From contig JAZNEP010000028.1 of NCBI GenBank assembly GCA_045588655.1, forward strand, positions 1-64,000: a DNA stretch of 64,000 bases. The letters are read 5' to 3'. This DNA is from SVFI01 sp045588655. Its GTDB lineage: Bacteria; Bacillota; Clostridia; Lachnospirales; Lachnospiraceae. Below, piece after piece: positions 1 through 8,194 of the stretch. The notes under the pieces were generated by a model. The model saw only the letters and a program-made list of their open reading frames with translations, was not told the DNA's origin and made no database searches. Made by a program: the position numbers and the translations under genes. Positions within the stretch are counted from its first letter, which is position 1; each line of letters begins with the position of its first letter.

Positions 1-348
<348 letters not shown>

Positions 349-496
349 ATTCTTTCCTTGGTCAAAATTTAGCTTGGCTAATTTAACCGTTTTTACTTTG
401 TTTAGGTTTTGTTCTCTGAACAATTCTTTTTAGAATTTTCAGGGTTGCATTGCTGTTTATTTGTCAAGGTGCTTGGTAACTTGTAAGAAATACCGA
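349..496 (-). other. Leader between tRNA-Ser(GGA) and 16S rRNA
   Basis: This 148-base spacer would be removed during rRNA maturation. It holds a perfect small hairpin, TTGTTC-AGA-GAACAA (409-423), in the place where rRNA leaders usually carry antitermination or processing signals. It also has a TTGACA hexamer (complement at 462-467) without a convincing -10 box at 16-18 bases. It could hold a second rRNA promoter, but the sequence alone does not show one. Confidence 0.5.
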
Positions 497-585
497 CGGA
501 GAAGGAGGGATTTGAACCCTCGCGCCGCTATTAACGACCTACTCCCTTTCCAGGGGAGCCCCTTCAGCCTCTTGGGTACTTCTCC
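497..585 (-). tRNA. tRNA-Ser (anticodon GGA)
   Basis: The minus-strand sequence folds as an 89-base class II tRNA. Its acceptor arm GGAGAAG pairs with CTTCTCC, the discriminator is G, it has a long variable arm, and its T-arm is GAGGGTTCAAATCCCTC. The anticodon loop CTGGAAA gives GGA, which reads UCC/UCU. The CCA end is not encoded (the bases after the discriminator are TCG). Maturation would then need RNase Z cleavage and CCA addition, and an RNase Z gene lies about 3 kb away on the same strand. Confidence 0.96.
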
Positions 586-622
586 AAATATAGCTGAATG
601 TCTACTACACTATTACCAATAC

Positions 623-640
623 CGGAAGTTGAAACTTCCG
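623..640 (-). other. Perfect hairpin between the two tRNA-Ser genes
   Basis: An 8-bp perfect stem (CGGAAGTT / AACTTCCG, two-base loop) lies two bases from the 3' end of tRNA-Ser(UGA). No U tract follows on the minus strand, so it is not a usual intrinsic terminator. It may guide tRNA 3' processing or protect an intermediate. Confidence 0.5.
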
Positions 641-642
641 AG

Positions 643-728
643 CGGAGAGGGTGGGATTCGAACCCACGCGCCCTTGCGGACAAACGGTTTTCAAGACCGC
701 CTCGTTATGACCACTTCGATACCTCTCC
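643..728 (-). tRNA. tRNA-Ser (anticodon UGA)
   Basis: On the minus strand this is an 86-base class II tRNA with acceptor arm GGAGAGG/CCTCTCC, discriminator G, a long variable arm and T-arm GTGGGTTCGAATCCCAC. The anticodon loop CTTGAAA gives UGA, which reads UCN codons. CCA is not encoded (CTC follows the discriminator). It is the first gene after the strong promoter at 760-788 and probably heads the transcript that continues into tRNA-Ser(GGA) and 16S rRNA. Confidence 0.96.
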
Positions 729-759
729 ATTCGCTCGCCTCTCGGTCAGCGCAAGGATT

Positions 760-830
760 ATTCTAGCAAATGAATCTCAATGTGTCAACAATTTTTTTTA
801 ACTTTTTTTATTTTTTTATTTTTTTCAAAA
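760..830 (-). promoter_or_regulatory. Strong promoter with UP-element-like A-tracts for the tRNA-Ser/rRNA transcript
   Basis: The minus strand shows a consensus -35 TTGACA (783-788), exactly 17 bases, and -10 TAGAAT (760-765). Immediately upstream (789-826) are four runs of 7-8 A separated by one to three bases, like the UP elements of rRNA promoters. These A-tracts overlap the last lysine codons of ispD. The predicted start is near 753, about 24 bases before tRNA-Ser(UGA). Confidence 0.85.
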
Positions 831-1542
831 AAGCCTCCGAAATAACAAGGTCTTCCGGGGTCGTCAACTTAATATTTGTATAATCACCTTTCACCAAGCG
901 GACCTTCTTTTCGGTCATATATTCCACTACCATGGCATCATCTGTAATCTGTATTCCACGTTCCACGATATCGTCTTCTTTTTTTATCAATTCCTCATAG
1001 GCATTATTCACAAGTGCAAACGCAAACGCTTGTGGCGTCTGTACTGCCCACACCATGCTGCGTGGCGGTGTTTGTGCGCAGAATCCTTCTTCATCTGCTA
1101 TCTTGATTGTATCCTTCACCAGTGTGCCAATCACACATGCCTGATACAAACGGGTTTCATTCATCAGCACGCGAATCATTTCCGGTGTAACAAACGGCCT
1201 TGCCCCATCATGAATGAGCACAAGTTCAATTTCTTCCTCTAATTCCTTTAAGGCACGTAATCCATTTGCCACAGAATGATACCTCTCCTTACCCCCGGCT
1301 ACAATTGCACACACCTTTTGAAACCCAAATGCATCTACCATTTCATTTTGACAATATTCTATTTCCTCTTCTCCTGCCACAAGCACAACACAATCAATAT
1401 CGCTCTGTTCAAATGCATTTAACGCATAATATAAGACGGGTTTTCCGTCCAGCATCAAAAACTGCTTTGCCGTCGAAGTTCCCATCCTTTTGCCTTGTCC
1501 GGCAGCCAATATGACCGCCGCTGTCTTCTTTTCCTTTTCCAT
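808..1542 (-). CDS. ispD: 2-C-methyl-D-erythritol 4-phosphate cytidylyltransferase
   Basis: This is the MEP-pathway enzyme that joins CTP and methylerythritol phosphate to give CDP-ME in isoprenoid synthesis. The 244-residue protein has the family's usual length. It begins with the nucleotide-binding signature VILAAGQGKRMG (residues 10-21) followed by the conserved KQF. The mid-region motif VLIHDGARPFV and the C-terminal KVRLVKGDYTNIKLTTPEDL are also typical. It is the last protein gene of the tsaE-to-ispD series and starts 31 bases after tsaD. Its final KKIKK codons lie inside the A-tracts of the rRNA promoter. No terminator is visible between it and that promoter. Confidence 0.95.
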   Translation of the reverse strand: MEKEKKTAAVILAAGQGKRMGTSTAKQFLMLDGKPVLYYALNAFEQSDIDCVVLVAGEEEIEYCQNEMVDAFGFQKVCAIVAGGKERYHSVANGLRALKELEEEIELVLIHDGARPFVTPEMIRVLMNETRLYQACVIGTLVKDTIKIADEEGFCAQTPPRSMVWAVQTPQAFAFALVNNAYEELIKKEDDIVERGIQITDDAMVVEYMTEKKVRLVKGDYTNIKLTTPEDLVISEAFLKKIKK

Positions 1543-1573
1543 ACCAAATGTTCTTTCCTGTTTCGATTTAGTT

Positions 1574-2608
1574 TTATCGTTCTCCCAGTTTCAGATTCGG
1601 AACCGCATTTAACGTAAGATCACTTCGTTTTCCGCTCAAGTAGTCATAATAACCTGCAACTGCAATCATAGCTGCATTATCCGTACAATAAATCGGCGAC
1701 GGACGATAAAATGCAATATTTCTTTCTTTACAAGCGTTTTCTAACGCTTCACGCAACGCCGAATTTGATGCAACACCGCCTGCAATTGCAAATTTCTCAA
1801 AACCATACTCTTCAACCGCCTGCATTGCATGATCCACAAGCACGTCTGTAACTGCTTTTTGAAATGATGCAGCAACATCCGCTGTATTGACCGACTCACC
1901 TTTCATTTCGCATGAATTTAGATAATTCAACACTGCTGATTTCAAACCACTAAAGCTAAAATCATATACATTATCTCCGACTTTCGCTCGCGGAAAACGA
2001 ATCGCTTCCGGATTACCCTCCTTTGAAACTTTATCAATTTTAGGTCCTCCCGGATAGCCAAGTCCAATCGCTCTCGCCACTTTATCAAACGCTTCACCAG
2101 CTGCATCGTCACAAGTCTTTCCGACAATTTCATACACGCCATAATCTTTCACAACAACCAAGTGCGTATGCCCACCGGATACAACCAGACACGCAAATGG
2201 TGGCTTTAATTCTTTGTGTTCAATATAATTCGCACTGATATGACCTTCAATATGATGTACTCCAACCAACGGTTTTCCTAAAGCAAAAGCTAGCGCCTTT
2301 GCATGAGCCACTCCGACTAAAAGCGCGCCAACAAGTCCCGGTCCATATGTCACTGCAATGGCTGTAATATCCTTCATCGTCACACCAGCCTCTAAGAGAG
2401 CCTGATCAATCACCTGATTTATTCGCTCCACATGTTTGCGCGATGCAATTTCAGGCACAACCCCGCCATATAATGTATGAAGATCAATCTGGGATGAAAT
2501 CACATTTGACAACACTTCTCTTCCGTTTTTGACAACAGAAGCTGCTGTTTCATCACAAGAACTCTCTATCCCCAATATCAAAATTTCATTATTTTGCACT
2601 GCTGTCAT
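1574..2608 (-). CDS. tsaD: tRNA N6-adenosine threonylcarbamoyltransferase TsaD
   Basis: TsaD transfers the threonylcarbamoyl group to A37 of tRNAs that read ANN codons (t6A), acting in a complex with TsaB and TsaE. The protein shows ILGIESSCDETAA at the N-terminus, the metal-binding HIEGH motif near residue 120, SGGHTHLV, and YCTDNAAMIA near the end. The length of ~344 residues is normal. I choose the ATG at 2608, 7 bases after a GAAAGAAG site, rather than the upstream TTG (2614). tsaB and tsaE are 2.5-3.6 kb upstream on the same strand. Confidence 0.96.
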   Translation of the reverse strand: MTAVQNNEILILGIESSCDETAASVVKNGREVLSNVISSQIDLHTLYGGVVPEIASRKHVERINQVIDQALLEAGVTMKDITAIAVTYGPGLVGALLVGVAHAKALAFALGKPLVGVHHIEGHISANYIEHKELKPPFACLVVSGGHTHLVVVKDYGVYEIVGKTCDDAAGEAFDKVARAIGLGYPGGPKIDKVSKEGNPEAIRFPRAKVGDNVYDFSFSGLKSAVLNYLNSCEMKGESVNTADVAASFQKAVTDVLVDHAMQAVEEYGFEKFAIAGGVASNSALREALENACKERNIAFYRPSPIYCTDNAAMIAVAGYYDYLSGKRSDLTLNAVPNLKLGER

Positions 2609-2628
2609 AATCAATCTTCTTTCTCTTC

Positions 2629-3249
2629 TTATTTTGCACTTATGCTCATTTTCTTTTTCTTAACAAGATCCCATCCATATATTTTGTAATGCTCTTGCTC
2701 GTCCTTGCGCAGGATAAAAACCATATTCGAATTATAAAGAACCGTCCCTTGCTTTATTCCGTAATTACAATATAATCTCGCCCACTCATATCCATCTTGG
2801 GCAAATAATTCTACATCAATGCTGGAGGATGGTTCATAGCTTGCAATCGTTCTGTTGTTCTTTCTGAATTCCTCAATATCAAACCGCAAAGAATCTATAT
2901 AATCTTCCTCCGTCTGGTTCGCAACAAGTTCTGCGTCATATAATTGTCTGGCTTTCATACCAAGATCATAGATTTCCTGGTCAGTCAATTCTTCATTATA
3001 GAAGCACTGACTAATCTCACTAAAATATTTCACTACCTCGCGTGGTGTCGGCGGATAATTAATCTCTATATCTCTTGCAAGCACTGTCTGCGTCGCTGAC
3101 ATCACTTCTATTTCAGAAATCGGCTCTTCAGGCTGCGGTATACTTCGGTTAGACAGATAGTAGAAATATCCCACAACAAGCAATACAGCAATCACAAAAA
3201 GAATCGCTCCCTTGTTTGCCGTAACTTTTTTCTTTGTATTTCTTTTCAC
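2629..3249 (-). CDS. Uncharacterised single-pass membrane protein
   Basis: This 206-residue protein starts with a basic segment (MKRNTKKK) and one hydrophobic helix (about residues 15-30). An acidic extracytoplasmic domain of about 170 residues without cysteines follows. The topology suggests a membrane-anchored outer domain. It resembles small uncharacterised Lachnospiraceae membrane proteins (possibly DUF6715, from memory only), and no function can be given. It lies between rnz and tsaD and ends about 20 bases before the tsaD start, so it is probably co-transcribed with them. Confidence 0.8.
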   Translation of the reverse strand: MKRNTKKKVTANKGAILFVIAVLLVVGYFYYLSNRSIPQPEEPISEIEVMSATQTVLARDIEINYPPTPREVVKYFSEISQCFYNEELTDQEIYDLGMKARQLYDAELVANQTEEDYIDSLRFDIEEFRKNNRTIASYEPSSSIDVELFAQDGYEWARLYCNYGIKQGTVLYNSNMVFILRKDEQEHYKIYGWDLVKKKKMSISAK

Positions 3250-3304
3250 TTATACCGCCTCCTTTCTACTTGACCATTACCACATTTCCATCTAATTATA
3301 AAAC

Positions 3305-4216
3305 TTAGTCATCCTCAAAATCAAGTTCCAGCGTCTGTCCGTCCTTCGCTGTAACAGCATTTTGAAATATCTTTTTTACCTGCGGAAGATATTGGTCCGG
3401 CCACGGGAGAGACGGACTATAATGCGTCAGCCACAACCGTTCTACTTTGGCCGCTTTTGCTATATGCGCTGCTTCATAAAAGGTCATATGTTTATGCTCA
3501 CGTGCTTTTTGCTGCTTATCTTCCTCTCCATACATTCCTTCACAGATAAAAAGATCCGCGCAAACTGCATTTTCTTCAATCGATTTCGTTGGTCTTGTAT
3601 CTGTACAATATGTGACCTTCAATCCTTTTCGCGGCGCTCCCATCACCATATCCGGAGTATATATTTTCCCTTCAAATTCAACGGTATTTCCCTTTTGCAA
3701 CGGATTCCACAATTGTACCGGTAATCCCAGCTCTTTTGCTTTTTCTACCTGAAACTTTCCGGCTCTCTCCACAATCAGATTATATCCGTAGCATAGCACA
3801 TTGTGATTAACGCGAAATGCCTGTAATTGATACCCCCCCATATCAATCTGCTCAAATGTTTGTGACAATTCATGAAATTCAATTTCAAATGGCAATTCCG
3901 GAGCAATAATCCGAAGTGCATTTACCACCCGTTCCAACCCTTTAGGGCCAATCATCAAAAGCGGTTCTGTTCTCTCTGCATTTCCCATGGTTAGAAGCAT
4001 TCCCGGCAAACCACTGATGTGATCCGCATGATAATGAGTAAAACAAATCACATCAATCGGCTTCGGACTCCAGCCTTTTTCTTTCATCGCTATCTGGGTC
4101 CCTTCGCCGCAATCAATTAATATACTTTTTCCGTTATATCTTGCCATCATAGATGTCAGATATCGATAAGGAAGCGGCATCATTCCACCGGTTCCAAGCA
4201 GACATACATCTATCAT
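3305..4216 (-). CDS. rnz: Ribonuclease Z (tRNA 3' endonuclease)
   Basis: RNase Z cuts precursor tRNAs after the discriminator base when CCA is not encoded. The 303-residue protein is a metallo-beta-lactamase of the short RNase Z type. It has LLGTGG at the start, DCGEGTQ, the metal-binding HYHADH motif (about residues 61-66), the later NHN and CTDTRP, and a C-terminal LTHYSPS. The length is normal. An AGAGGA site precedes the ATG. The two CCA-less tRNA-Ser genes of this window are direct candidates for its substrates. Confidence 0.95.
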   Translation of the reverse strand: MIDVCLLGTGGMMPLPYRYLTSMMARYNGKSILIDCGEGTQIAMKEKGWSPKPIDVICFTHYHADHISGLPGMLLTMGNAERTEPLLMIGPKGLERVVNALRIIAPELPFEIEFHELSQTFEQIDMGGYQLQAFRVNHNVLCYGYNLIVERAGKFQVEKAKELGLPVQLWNPLQKGNTVEFEGKIYTPDMVMGAPRKGLKVTYCTDTRPTKSIEENAVCADLFICEGMYGEEDKQQKAREHKHMTFYEAAHIAKAAKVERLWLTHYSPSLPWPDQYLPQVKKIFQNAVTAKDGQTLELDFEDD

Positions 4217-4284
4217 TTTATTTTTTCCTCTTTTTCTGTCTCTTTCCCATCTATACCGGCCTCTATCTCTGCCTATTTGCCGGC

Positions 4285-4527
4285 TTATATCAACTCTGTT
4301 TTTTCCATCTCCGTCACCGGGATAGGAAACATCCTAATCCATTCATCATAACACGCTTCACATAAGTCAAACTGGTGTGTCATTCCATCTTTTTTTGAAA
4401 AATATCCAAACGTCTGTCTTCCCTCATATATCGCATCTTTCAGCAAACCATTTTCAACAAACATCTGTTTTTCACATCGGTTGCACTTAACCTCTGTCAA
4501 GACATTATTTTCATCGTACTTCTTCAT
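4285..4527 (-). CDS. Small two-CXXC zinc-ribbon-like protein
   Basis: This 80-residue protein has two CXXC pairs, CNRC (about residues 15-18) and CEAC (about 56-59). The spacing suits one zinc-binding knuckle fold. An AGGAGG site lies upstream of the ATG, which supports a real gene. It sits between rimI and rnz on the same strand, with 135 bases of unassigned sequence upstream. No family function is known to me. A protein- or RNA-binding role is possible but unproven. Confidence 0.75.
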   Translation of the reverse strand: MKKYDENNVLTEVKCNRCEKQMFVENGLLKDAIYEGRQTFGYFSKKDGMTHQFDLCEACYDEWIRMFPIPVTEMEKTELI

Positions 4528-4662
4528 TTACGCTCCTCCTATACCTAACCTTCCTCCAATAGATACCCTTCTTAATAGAGTATAGCAGTATCTTAATGAT
4601 TAGCTAGAGGTAATATCTGTAAACCCAATCCTTATACAATGCGGATGCAATACCCATATGCC

Positions 4663-5100
4663 CTATATTCGCTTCCACATAATGAGCGCATCTTCCTTAG
4701 GCTTTTCATAAAAACCTTTCCGAATCCCCTCCGTGACAAAGCCACATGATTTATACAAATAAATCGCAGTCTCATTCGAGGCCCTTACTTCCAATGTATA
4801 CGATTGTATGCCATTTTGCATTCCATTTTGCATAAAATCCTGCAAAAGCTTTTTCCCTATTCCTTGTCCGCGCAAATCGTTCCGTACAGCCACCTGTGTA
4901 ATATCTCCTTCGTTACACACACAATACATACCGCAGTATCCTACCACTTCTCCGCCTTTTATTGCCACCATGTAGACATATTCTTTTTGTTCCAATACAT
5001 CAAAAAAAGCGCTGCTACTCCACGGCATTGAGAAACTCTGGTTTTCAATCTGCACGACAGCCGGTATATCTTCCGAAGTCATCCGGCGAACTATTATCAT
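4663..5100 (-). CDS. rimI: Ribosomal-protein-alanine N-acetyltransferase (GNAT family)
   Basis: This 145-residue GNAT enzyme shows the acetyl-CoA loop of motif A (VRNDLRGQGIGKKLL) and the C-terminal ASNETAIYLYKSCGF typical of RimI. RimI acetylates the N-terminus of ribosomal protein S18 in E. coli, and the substrate in Firmicutes is less certain. Its ATG overlaps the tsaB stop codon (ATGA at 5097-5100), so the two are translationally coupled. The tsaE-tsaB-rimI order is common in Firmicutes. Confidence 0.92.
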   Translation of the reverse strand: MIIVRRMTSEDIPAVVQIENQSFSMPWSSSAFFDVLEQKEYVYMVAIKGGEVVGYCGMYCVCNEGDITQVAVRNDLRGQGIGKKLLQDFMQNGMQNGIQSYTLEVRASNETAIYLYKSCGFVTEGIRKGFYEKPKEDALIMWKRI

Positions 5101-5819
5101 ATCTTTTTACCTTCTTTTTCCAATCGCTCACGCTCTGCCTGCGACAATCTTAAATAATCTGGTCTGTGCTCTGCTGCCGATACATAATTTCCTTTCTTAT
5201 AATAGGAAACCGCCAGCGTTGCCAAGGCAGATGCATTTTGTCGGTTACAACAAGCCGGTGCAAATTCAAAGTCTACTTTTGTTTTTTCTTTTAAGACTTC
5301 CTCGTTTACCGGTACGCCATCTCCAAGAAAAATCACCGGGCGTCCTATCGCGTTTACCTGATCTATCATCTCATCAATAGAAATTGCACACTGTTGCTTA
5401 AGCACAACGAACTCCGTTGTTCTATTATCTGTAACAAAGGTGTAAAGCCCTGTATAAACTTGATTCCTTCTTGCATCCATGAGTGGACAAATCACCCGCT
5501 CTACTCCGTATAGCTGGTATGCCATCGCTTCGAGTGTCGGTATCTCAATAATGGGTTTCTCAAGCGCCTGACCCAGTCCCTTTGCTGTTGACGCACCAAT
5601 CCTAAGTCCGGTAAAAGACCCCGGCCCCTTTGCAATTGCAATCGCATCAAGGCTATTCAATTCAAATTCCGTCATCTCTGTAATCTCTGCCAGCATCGGC
5701 AAAAGCGTTTGTGAATGTGTTTTTTTATAATTCACGCTGTACTGGGCGAGAATCGTATCGCCATCCAAAATAGCAACACTTGCCACCAGTCCTGAGCTAT
5801 CTATTGCTGCAATCTTCAT
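5097..5819 (-). CDS. tsaB: tRNA threonylcarbamoyladenosine biosynthesis protein TsaB
   Basis: TsaB is the catalytically inactive partner of TsaD in t6A synthesis. The sequence MKIAAIDSSG at the start, then AIAIAKGPGSFTGLRIGASTAKGL (about residues 58-81), matches the ASKHA-fold family. The last residues are more basic than usual. The start is the ATG at 5819, one base after the tsaE stop and preceded by AAGAAGG. An upstream ATG in frame would overlap tsaE by 62 bases. The length of 240 residues is normal. Confidence 0.95.
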   Translation of the reverse strand: MKIAAIDSSGLVASVAILDGDTILAQYSVNYKKTHSQTLLPMLAEITEMTEFELNSLDAIAIAKGPGSFTGLRIGASTAKGLGQALEKPIIEIPTLEAMAYQLYGVERVICPLMDARRNQVYTGLYTFVTDNRTTEFVVLKQQCAISIDEMIDQVNAIGRPVIFLGDGVPVNEEVLKEKTKVDFEFAPACCNRQNASALATLAVSYYKKGNYVSAAEHRPDYLRLSQAERERLEKEGKKI

Positions 5820-5820
5820 C

Positions 5821-6249
5821 TTATCTGCCTTCTTTAATCGTAATTCTTCTATAATCAAATCCCTTTTCCAAATCTTTTTCAATCTGTATCCATTTGGTTT
5901 CCGCCGGCATAAGCTCCCTAATTAGATTGGCCCATTCCACCAAACATACTCCCTGTCCAAAAAAATAGTCTTCGTAACCGATTTCATCCATCTCTTCCGG
6001 ATCTCCAATTCGATACACATCAAAATGATAGAGAGGAAGTCTTCCCTCATCATAAATCTGCATAATCGTAAAGGTAGGACTATTTACATGTTCCTTTATT
6101 CCAAGTCCTTTCGCCAGCCCTTTTGTAAAAATCGTTTTCCCTACTCCAAGATCTCCAAGTAATGCATAGACATCTCCCGGAGCCGCCTCTTTTCCCAGCT
6201 TCTCCCCGAGTTCAAATGTTTCCTGTTCATTCTGACTTTCAATAATCAT
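5821..6249 (-). CDS. tsaE: tRNA threonylcarbamoyladenosine biosynthesis ATPase TsaE
   Basis: This small P-loop ATPase acts in the TsaBDE complex. The 142-residue protein has Walker A GDLGVGKT (about residues 32-39), the PTFTIMQIY switch, and the conserved HFDVYR and LVEWAN motifs. It starts after an AAAGGTGA site and is the first gene of the series toward the rRNA operon. A promoter with an extended -10 box lies directly upstream. Confidence 0.95.
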   Translation of the reverse strand: MIIESQNEQETFELGEKLGKEAAPGDVYALLGDLGVGKTIFTKGLAKGLGIKEHVNSPTFTIMQIYDEGRLPLYHFDVYRIGDPEEMDEIGYEDYFFGQGVCLVEWANLIRELMPAETKWIQIEKDLEKGFDYRRITIKEGR

Positions 6250-6262
6250 TCTATCACCTTTT

Positions 6263-6291
6263 ATTCTAGCACAAACAAAAATATGTGTACA
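6263..6291 (-). promoter_or_regulatory. Probable promoter of the tsaE-tsaB-rimI series
   Basis: The minus strand has TGTACA (6286-6291), 17 bases, then TAGAAT (6263-6268), with TG one base before the -10 (extended -10). The predicted transcript start is within about 10 bases of the tsaE ATG, so the leader is very short. Confidence 0.6.
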
Positions 6292-6311
6292 CCTTTGTTT
6301 CCGTCTGTCTC

Positions 6312-6836
6312 CTATTGCTTAAACTTGATTTTTGCCGGTTCCATATGTTTGCATAAAATCTCCAGCAAAATACCTGCATCATTCCCTAAATCTTTTCTGG
6401 GGAAAATCGATGCATTCGATTTGGCCGTATATACAATGACACTTTTCCCCGTAGAGACCGCCTTATGCATATTTTCCCACTTCTGCATCTCTGTTCTTCC
6501 GTCCTGCGAAACATAAATTCCATCTTTGGTAAATGAATAGTGCAAAGGCTTTTTAAATGCCTCCACTGTCAGAATTTGTCTTTTTGCATTCAAAAACAGT
6601 GTCCACGGGAGATACGCAATAATCACAATCCCCACCATCAAATAAAGAACGCCTCCACCTTTGGCAAAAAACCACAGACACATTGCACCCAGTATCGTTG
6701 CAATCGGTCCTGTTAGGCTCATATATGTATGTCGTAGCATATAGTCATATAAAATCGACGTGCTCATATGTACATCCACTTCATACAGAACATCCTCCTG
6801 ATTCAGAATAATATCCTGTTTGTTATCTTCATTCAT
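6312..6836 (-). CDS. YcxB-like membrane protein
   Basis: About 174 residues. A short cytoplasmic N-terminus is followed by two adjacent hydrophobic helices (about residues 45-88) and a C-terminal domain, FTKDGIYVSQDGRTEMQKWENMHKA, resembling the YcxB family's PH-like domain. The function is unknown. The ATG at 6836 is chosen because GGAGG lies 7 bases before it. An upstream in-frame start would begin before this site. The gene follows the terminator of the ABC efflux operon, and a TATAAT at 6891-6896 (minus strand) may serve it. Confidence 0.75.
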   Translation of the reverse strand: MNEDNKQDIILNQEDVLYEVDVHMSTSILYDYMLRHTYMSLTGPIATILGAMCLWFFAKGGGVLYLMVGIVIIAYLPWTLFLNAKRQILTVEAFKKPLHYSFTKDGIYVSQDGRTEMQKWENMHKAVSTGKSVIVYTAKSNASIFPRKDLGNDAGILLEILCKHMEPAKIKFKQ

Positions 6837-6896
6837 AGCACTTCCTCCATTTCTGCATTCCCATAATCTCTTCACATTGATTTATCATATTATACG

Positions 6897-6931
6897 CAAA
6901 GAAAAAGTGCAAGCGACTTGCCTGCACTTTT
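6897..6931 (-). terminator. Intrinsic terminator after the ABC efflux operon
   Basis: On the minus strand AAAAGTGCA (6923-6931) pairs with TGCACTTTT (6903-6911), and a T-rich run TTTTTCTTT follows. It lies 15 bases after the permease stop codon. Confidence 0.85.
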
Positions 6932-6945
6932 ATATCAAAACGATA

Positions 6946-8178
6946 TTAATTATGTCTAAGCGCTTCTATTGGGCTCATTTTTGCAGCTTTTCTTGCAGGA
7001 TAAATTCCGAAGAATAATCCTACACTCGTAGAAAACAGCGTTGTAATAAGCACCGTGGAAACTTCTACTTTAACCGCAATCTGCATCAATCCACATACTC
7101 CGGCTGCCCCAAGCACTCCCAGAATAATACCAATCACACCACCAAGTAATGTGATGATTGCTGATTCTGCCAAAAATTGTAGCATAATAGAACGCGTTCT
7201 TGCTCCGAGTGCCTTTCGTATACCGATTTCTCGTGTACGCTCCGTAACAGAAACAAGCATAATATTCATTACACCGATTCCTCCTACCAAAAGCGAAATT
7301 GCAGCCACAAATACCACAAATACAGTAATCGATGAAATCACTTGCGTAATACTCTTCATGGAATCATTAAAATCCTGCATCTGAATGGCATTCGAATCCA
7401 TTGAAAGCTGGTACTTTACTCGAAGAAATCTCATAATCGCTCCCGCTACATCTGTTGCATATTTCGGTCCATCCGTAAATACGTAGAAATTACTAAAATC
7501 TTCCACATAATATCCAAAAGCAGATCCCATCGTGGTAAGTGGTATCTCCATCTCTACCTCATCATAATACATCAACAAGCCACCAAGCATAGACGACGCA
7601 TTATCCTCTCTGATACCAATAATACGAAATTCTGTCGTGATTCCGTCTATTGTAGTTTCATACGATTCGCCGATTACATCTGTCGTTCCAAACAATGCAA
7701 CCGCACTGCTTTCACGAATAATACATACACGCGAAGCCGATTCATAATCGGCCTTATTGAAATATCTTCCTTTTACAATAGGTTCTGTATAAATATACTG
7801 TTGCGCTACCGTTCCTCCATATACATACGCAACAAATTCGCCCTTTTTGCTAGTTGCACTTCCATATGTCTGGTAGCTTGGGCTAACACCCTTTACATGC
7901 TCAATCTTTTCCTCGATCTCTTCGAAATCTTCCAGTGTAAATCGAATTGTTTCTTCTGTAGTTTCACCCATCATTCCACCGGAATAGAAATATAACTGAC
8001 CTCCGGCGAGCTTATTTAGCTCTTCATTAATCTGTGAAGATACTCCATTACCAATAGAGATTACCATGATAACAGAGGAAATACCGATAATAATACCGAG
8101 CATAGTCAACAAAGAACGCCCTTTGTTGCTCTTGATATTCATCAGAGCCATTTTTACATACTCTAAAAACTGTGTCAT
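6946..8178 (-). CDS. MacB-type ABC transporter permease
   Basis: The 410-residue protein has the MacB/FtsX plan. One N-terminal membrane helix (about 20-45) is followed by a large extracytoplasmic domain (about 50-270). Three C-terminal helices come last, with VSVTERTREIGIRKALGARTRSI before helix 3 and MSPIEALRHN at the end. Such permeases work as mechanotransmitters with a MacB-like ATPase and an adaptor; both are encoded just upstream. Substrates in Gram-positives include antimicrobial peptides and exported peptides, and none can be named here. An AGGGGG site precedes the ATG, and the terminator at 6897-6931 ends the operon. Confidence 0.92.
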   Translation of the reverse strand: MTQFLEYVKMALMNIKSNKGRSLLTMLGIIIGISSVIMVISIGNGVSSQINEELNKLAGGQLYFYSGGMMGETTEETIRFTLEDFEEIEEKIEHVKGVSPSYQTYGSATSKKGEFVAYVYGGTVAQQYIYTEPIVKGRYFNKADYESASRVCIIRESSAVALFGTTDVIGESYETTIDGITTEFRIIGIREDNASSMLGGLLMYYDEVEMEIPLTTMGSAFGYYVEDFSNFYVFTDGPKYATDVAGAIMRFLRVKYQLSMDSNAIQMQDFNDSMKSITQVISSITVFVVFVAAISLLVGGIGVMNIMLVSVTERTREIGIRKALGARTRSIMLQFLAESAIITLLGGVIGIILGVLGAAGVCGLMQIAVKVEVSTVLITTLFSTSVGLFFGIYPARKAAKMSPIEALRHN

Positions 8179-8194
8179 ATTTTCCCCCTGCTAA

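Noticed and set aside
462..467. Second promoter between tRNA-Ser(GGA) and 16S rRNA
   Set aside because: Only a -35 (TTGACA) is seen; no -10 fits at 16-18 bases.
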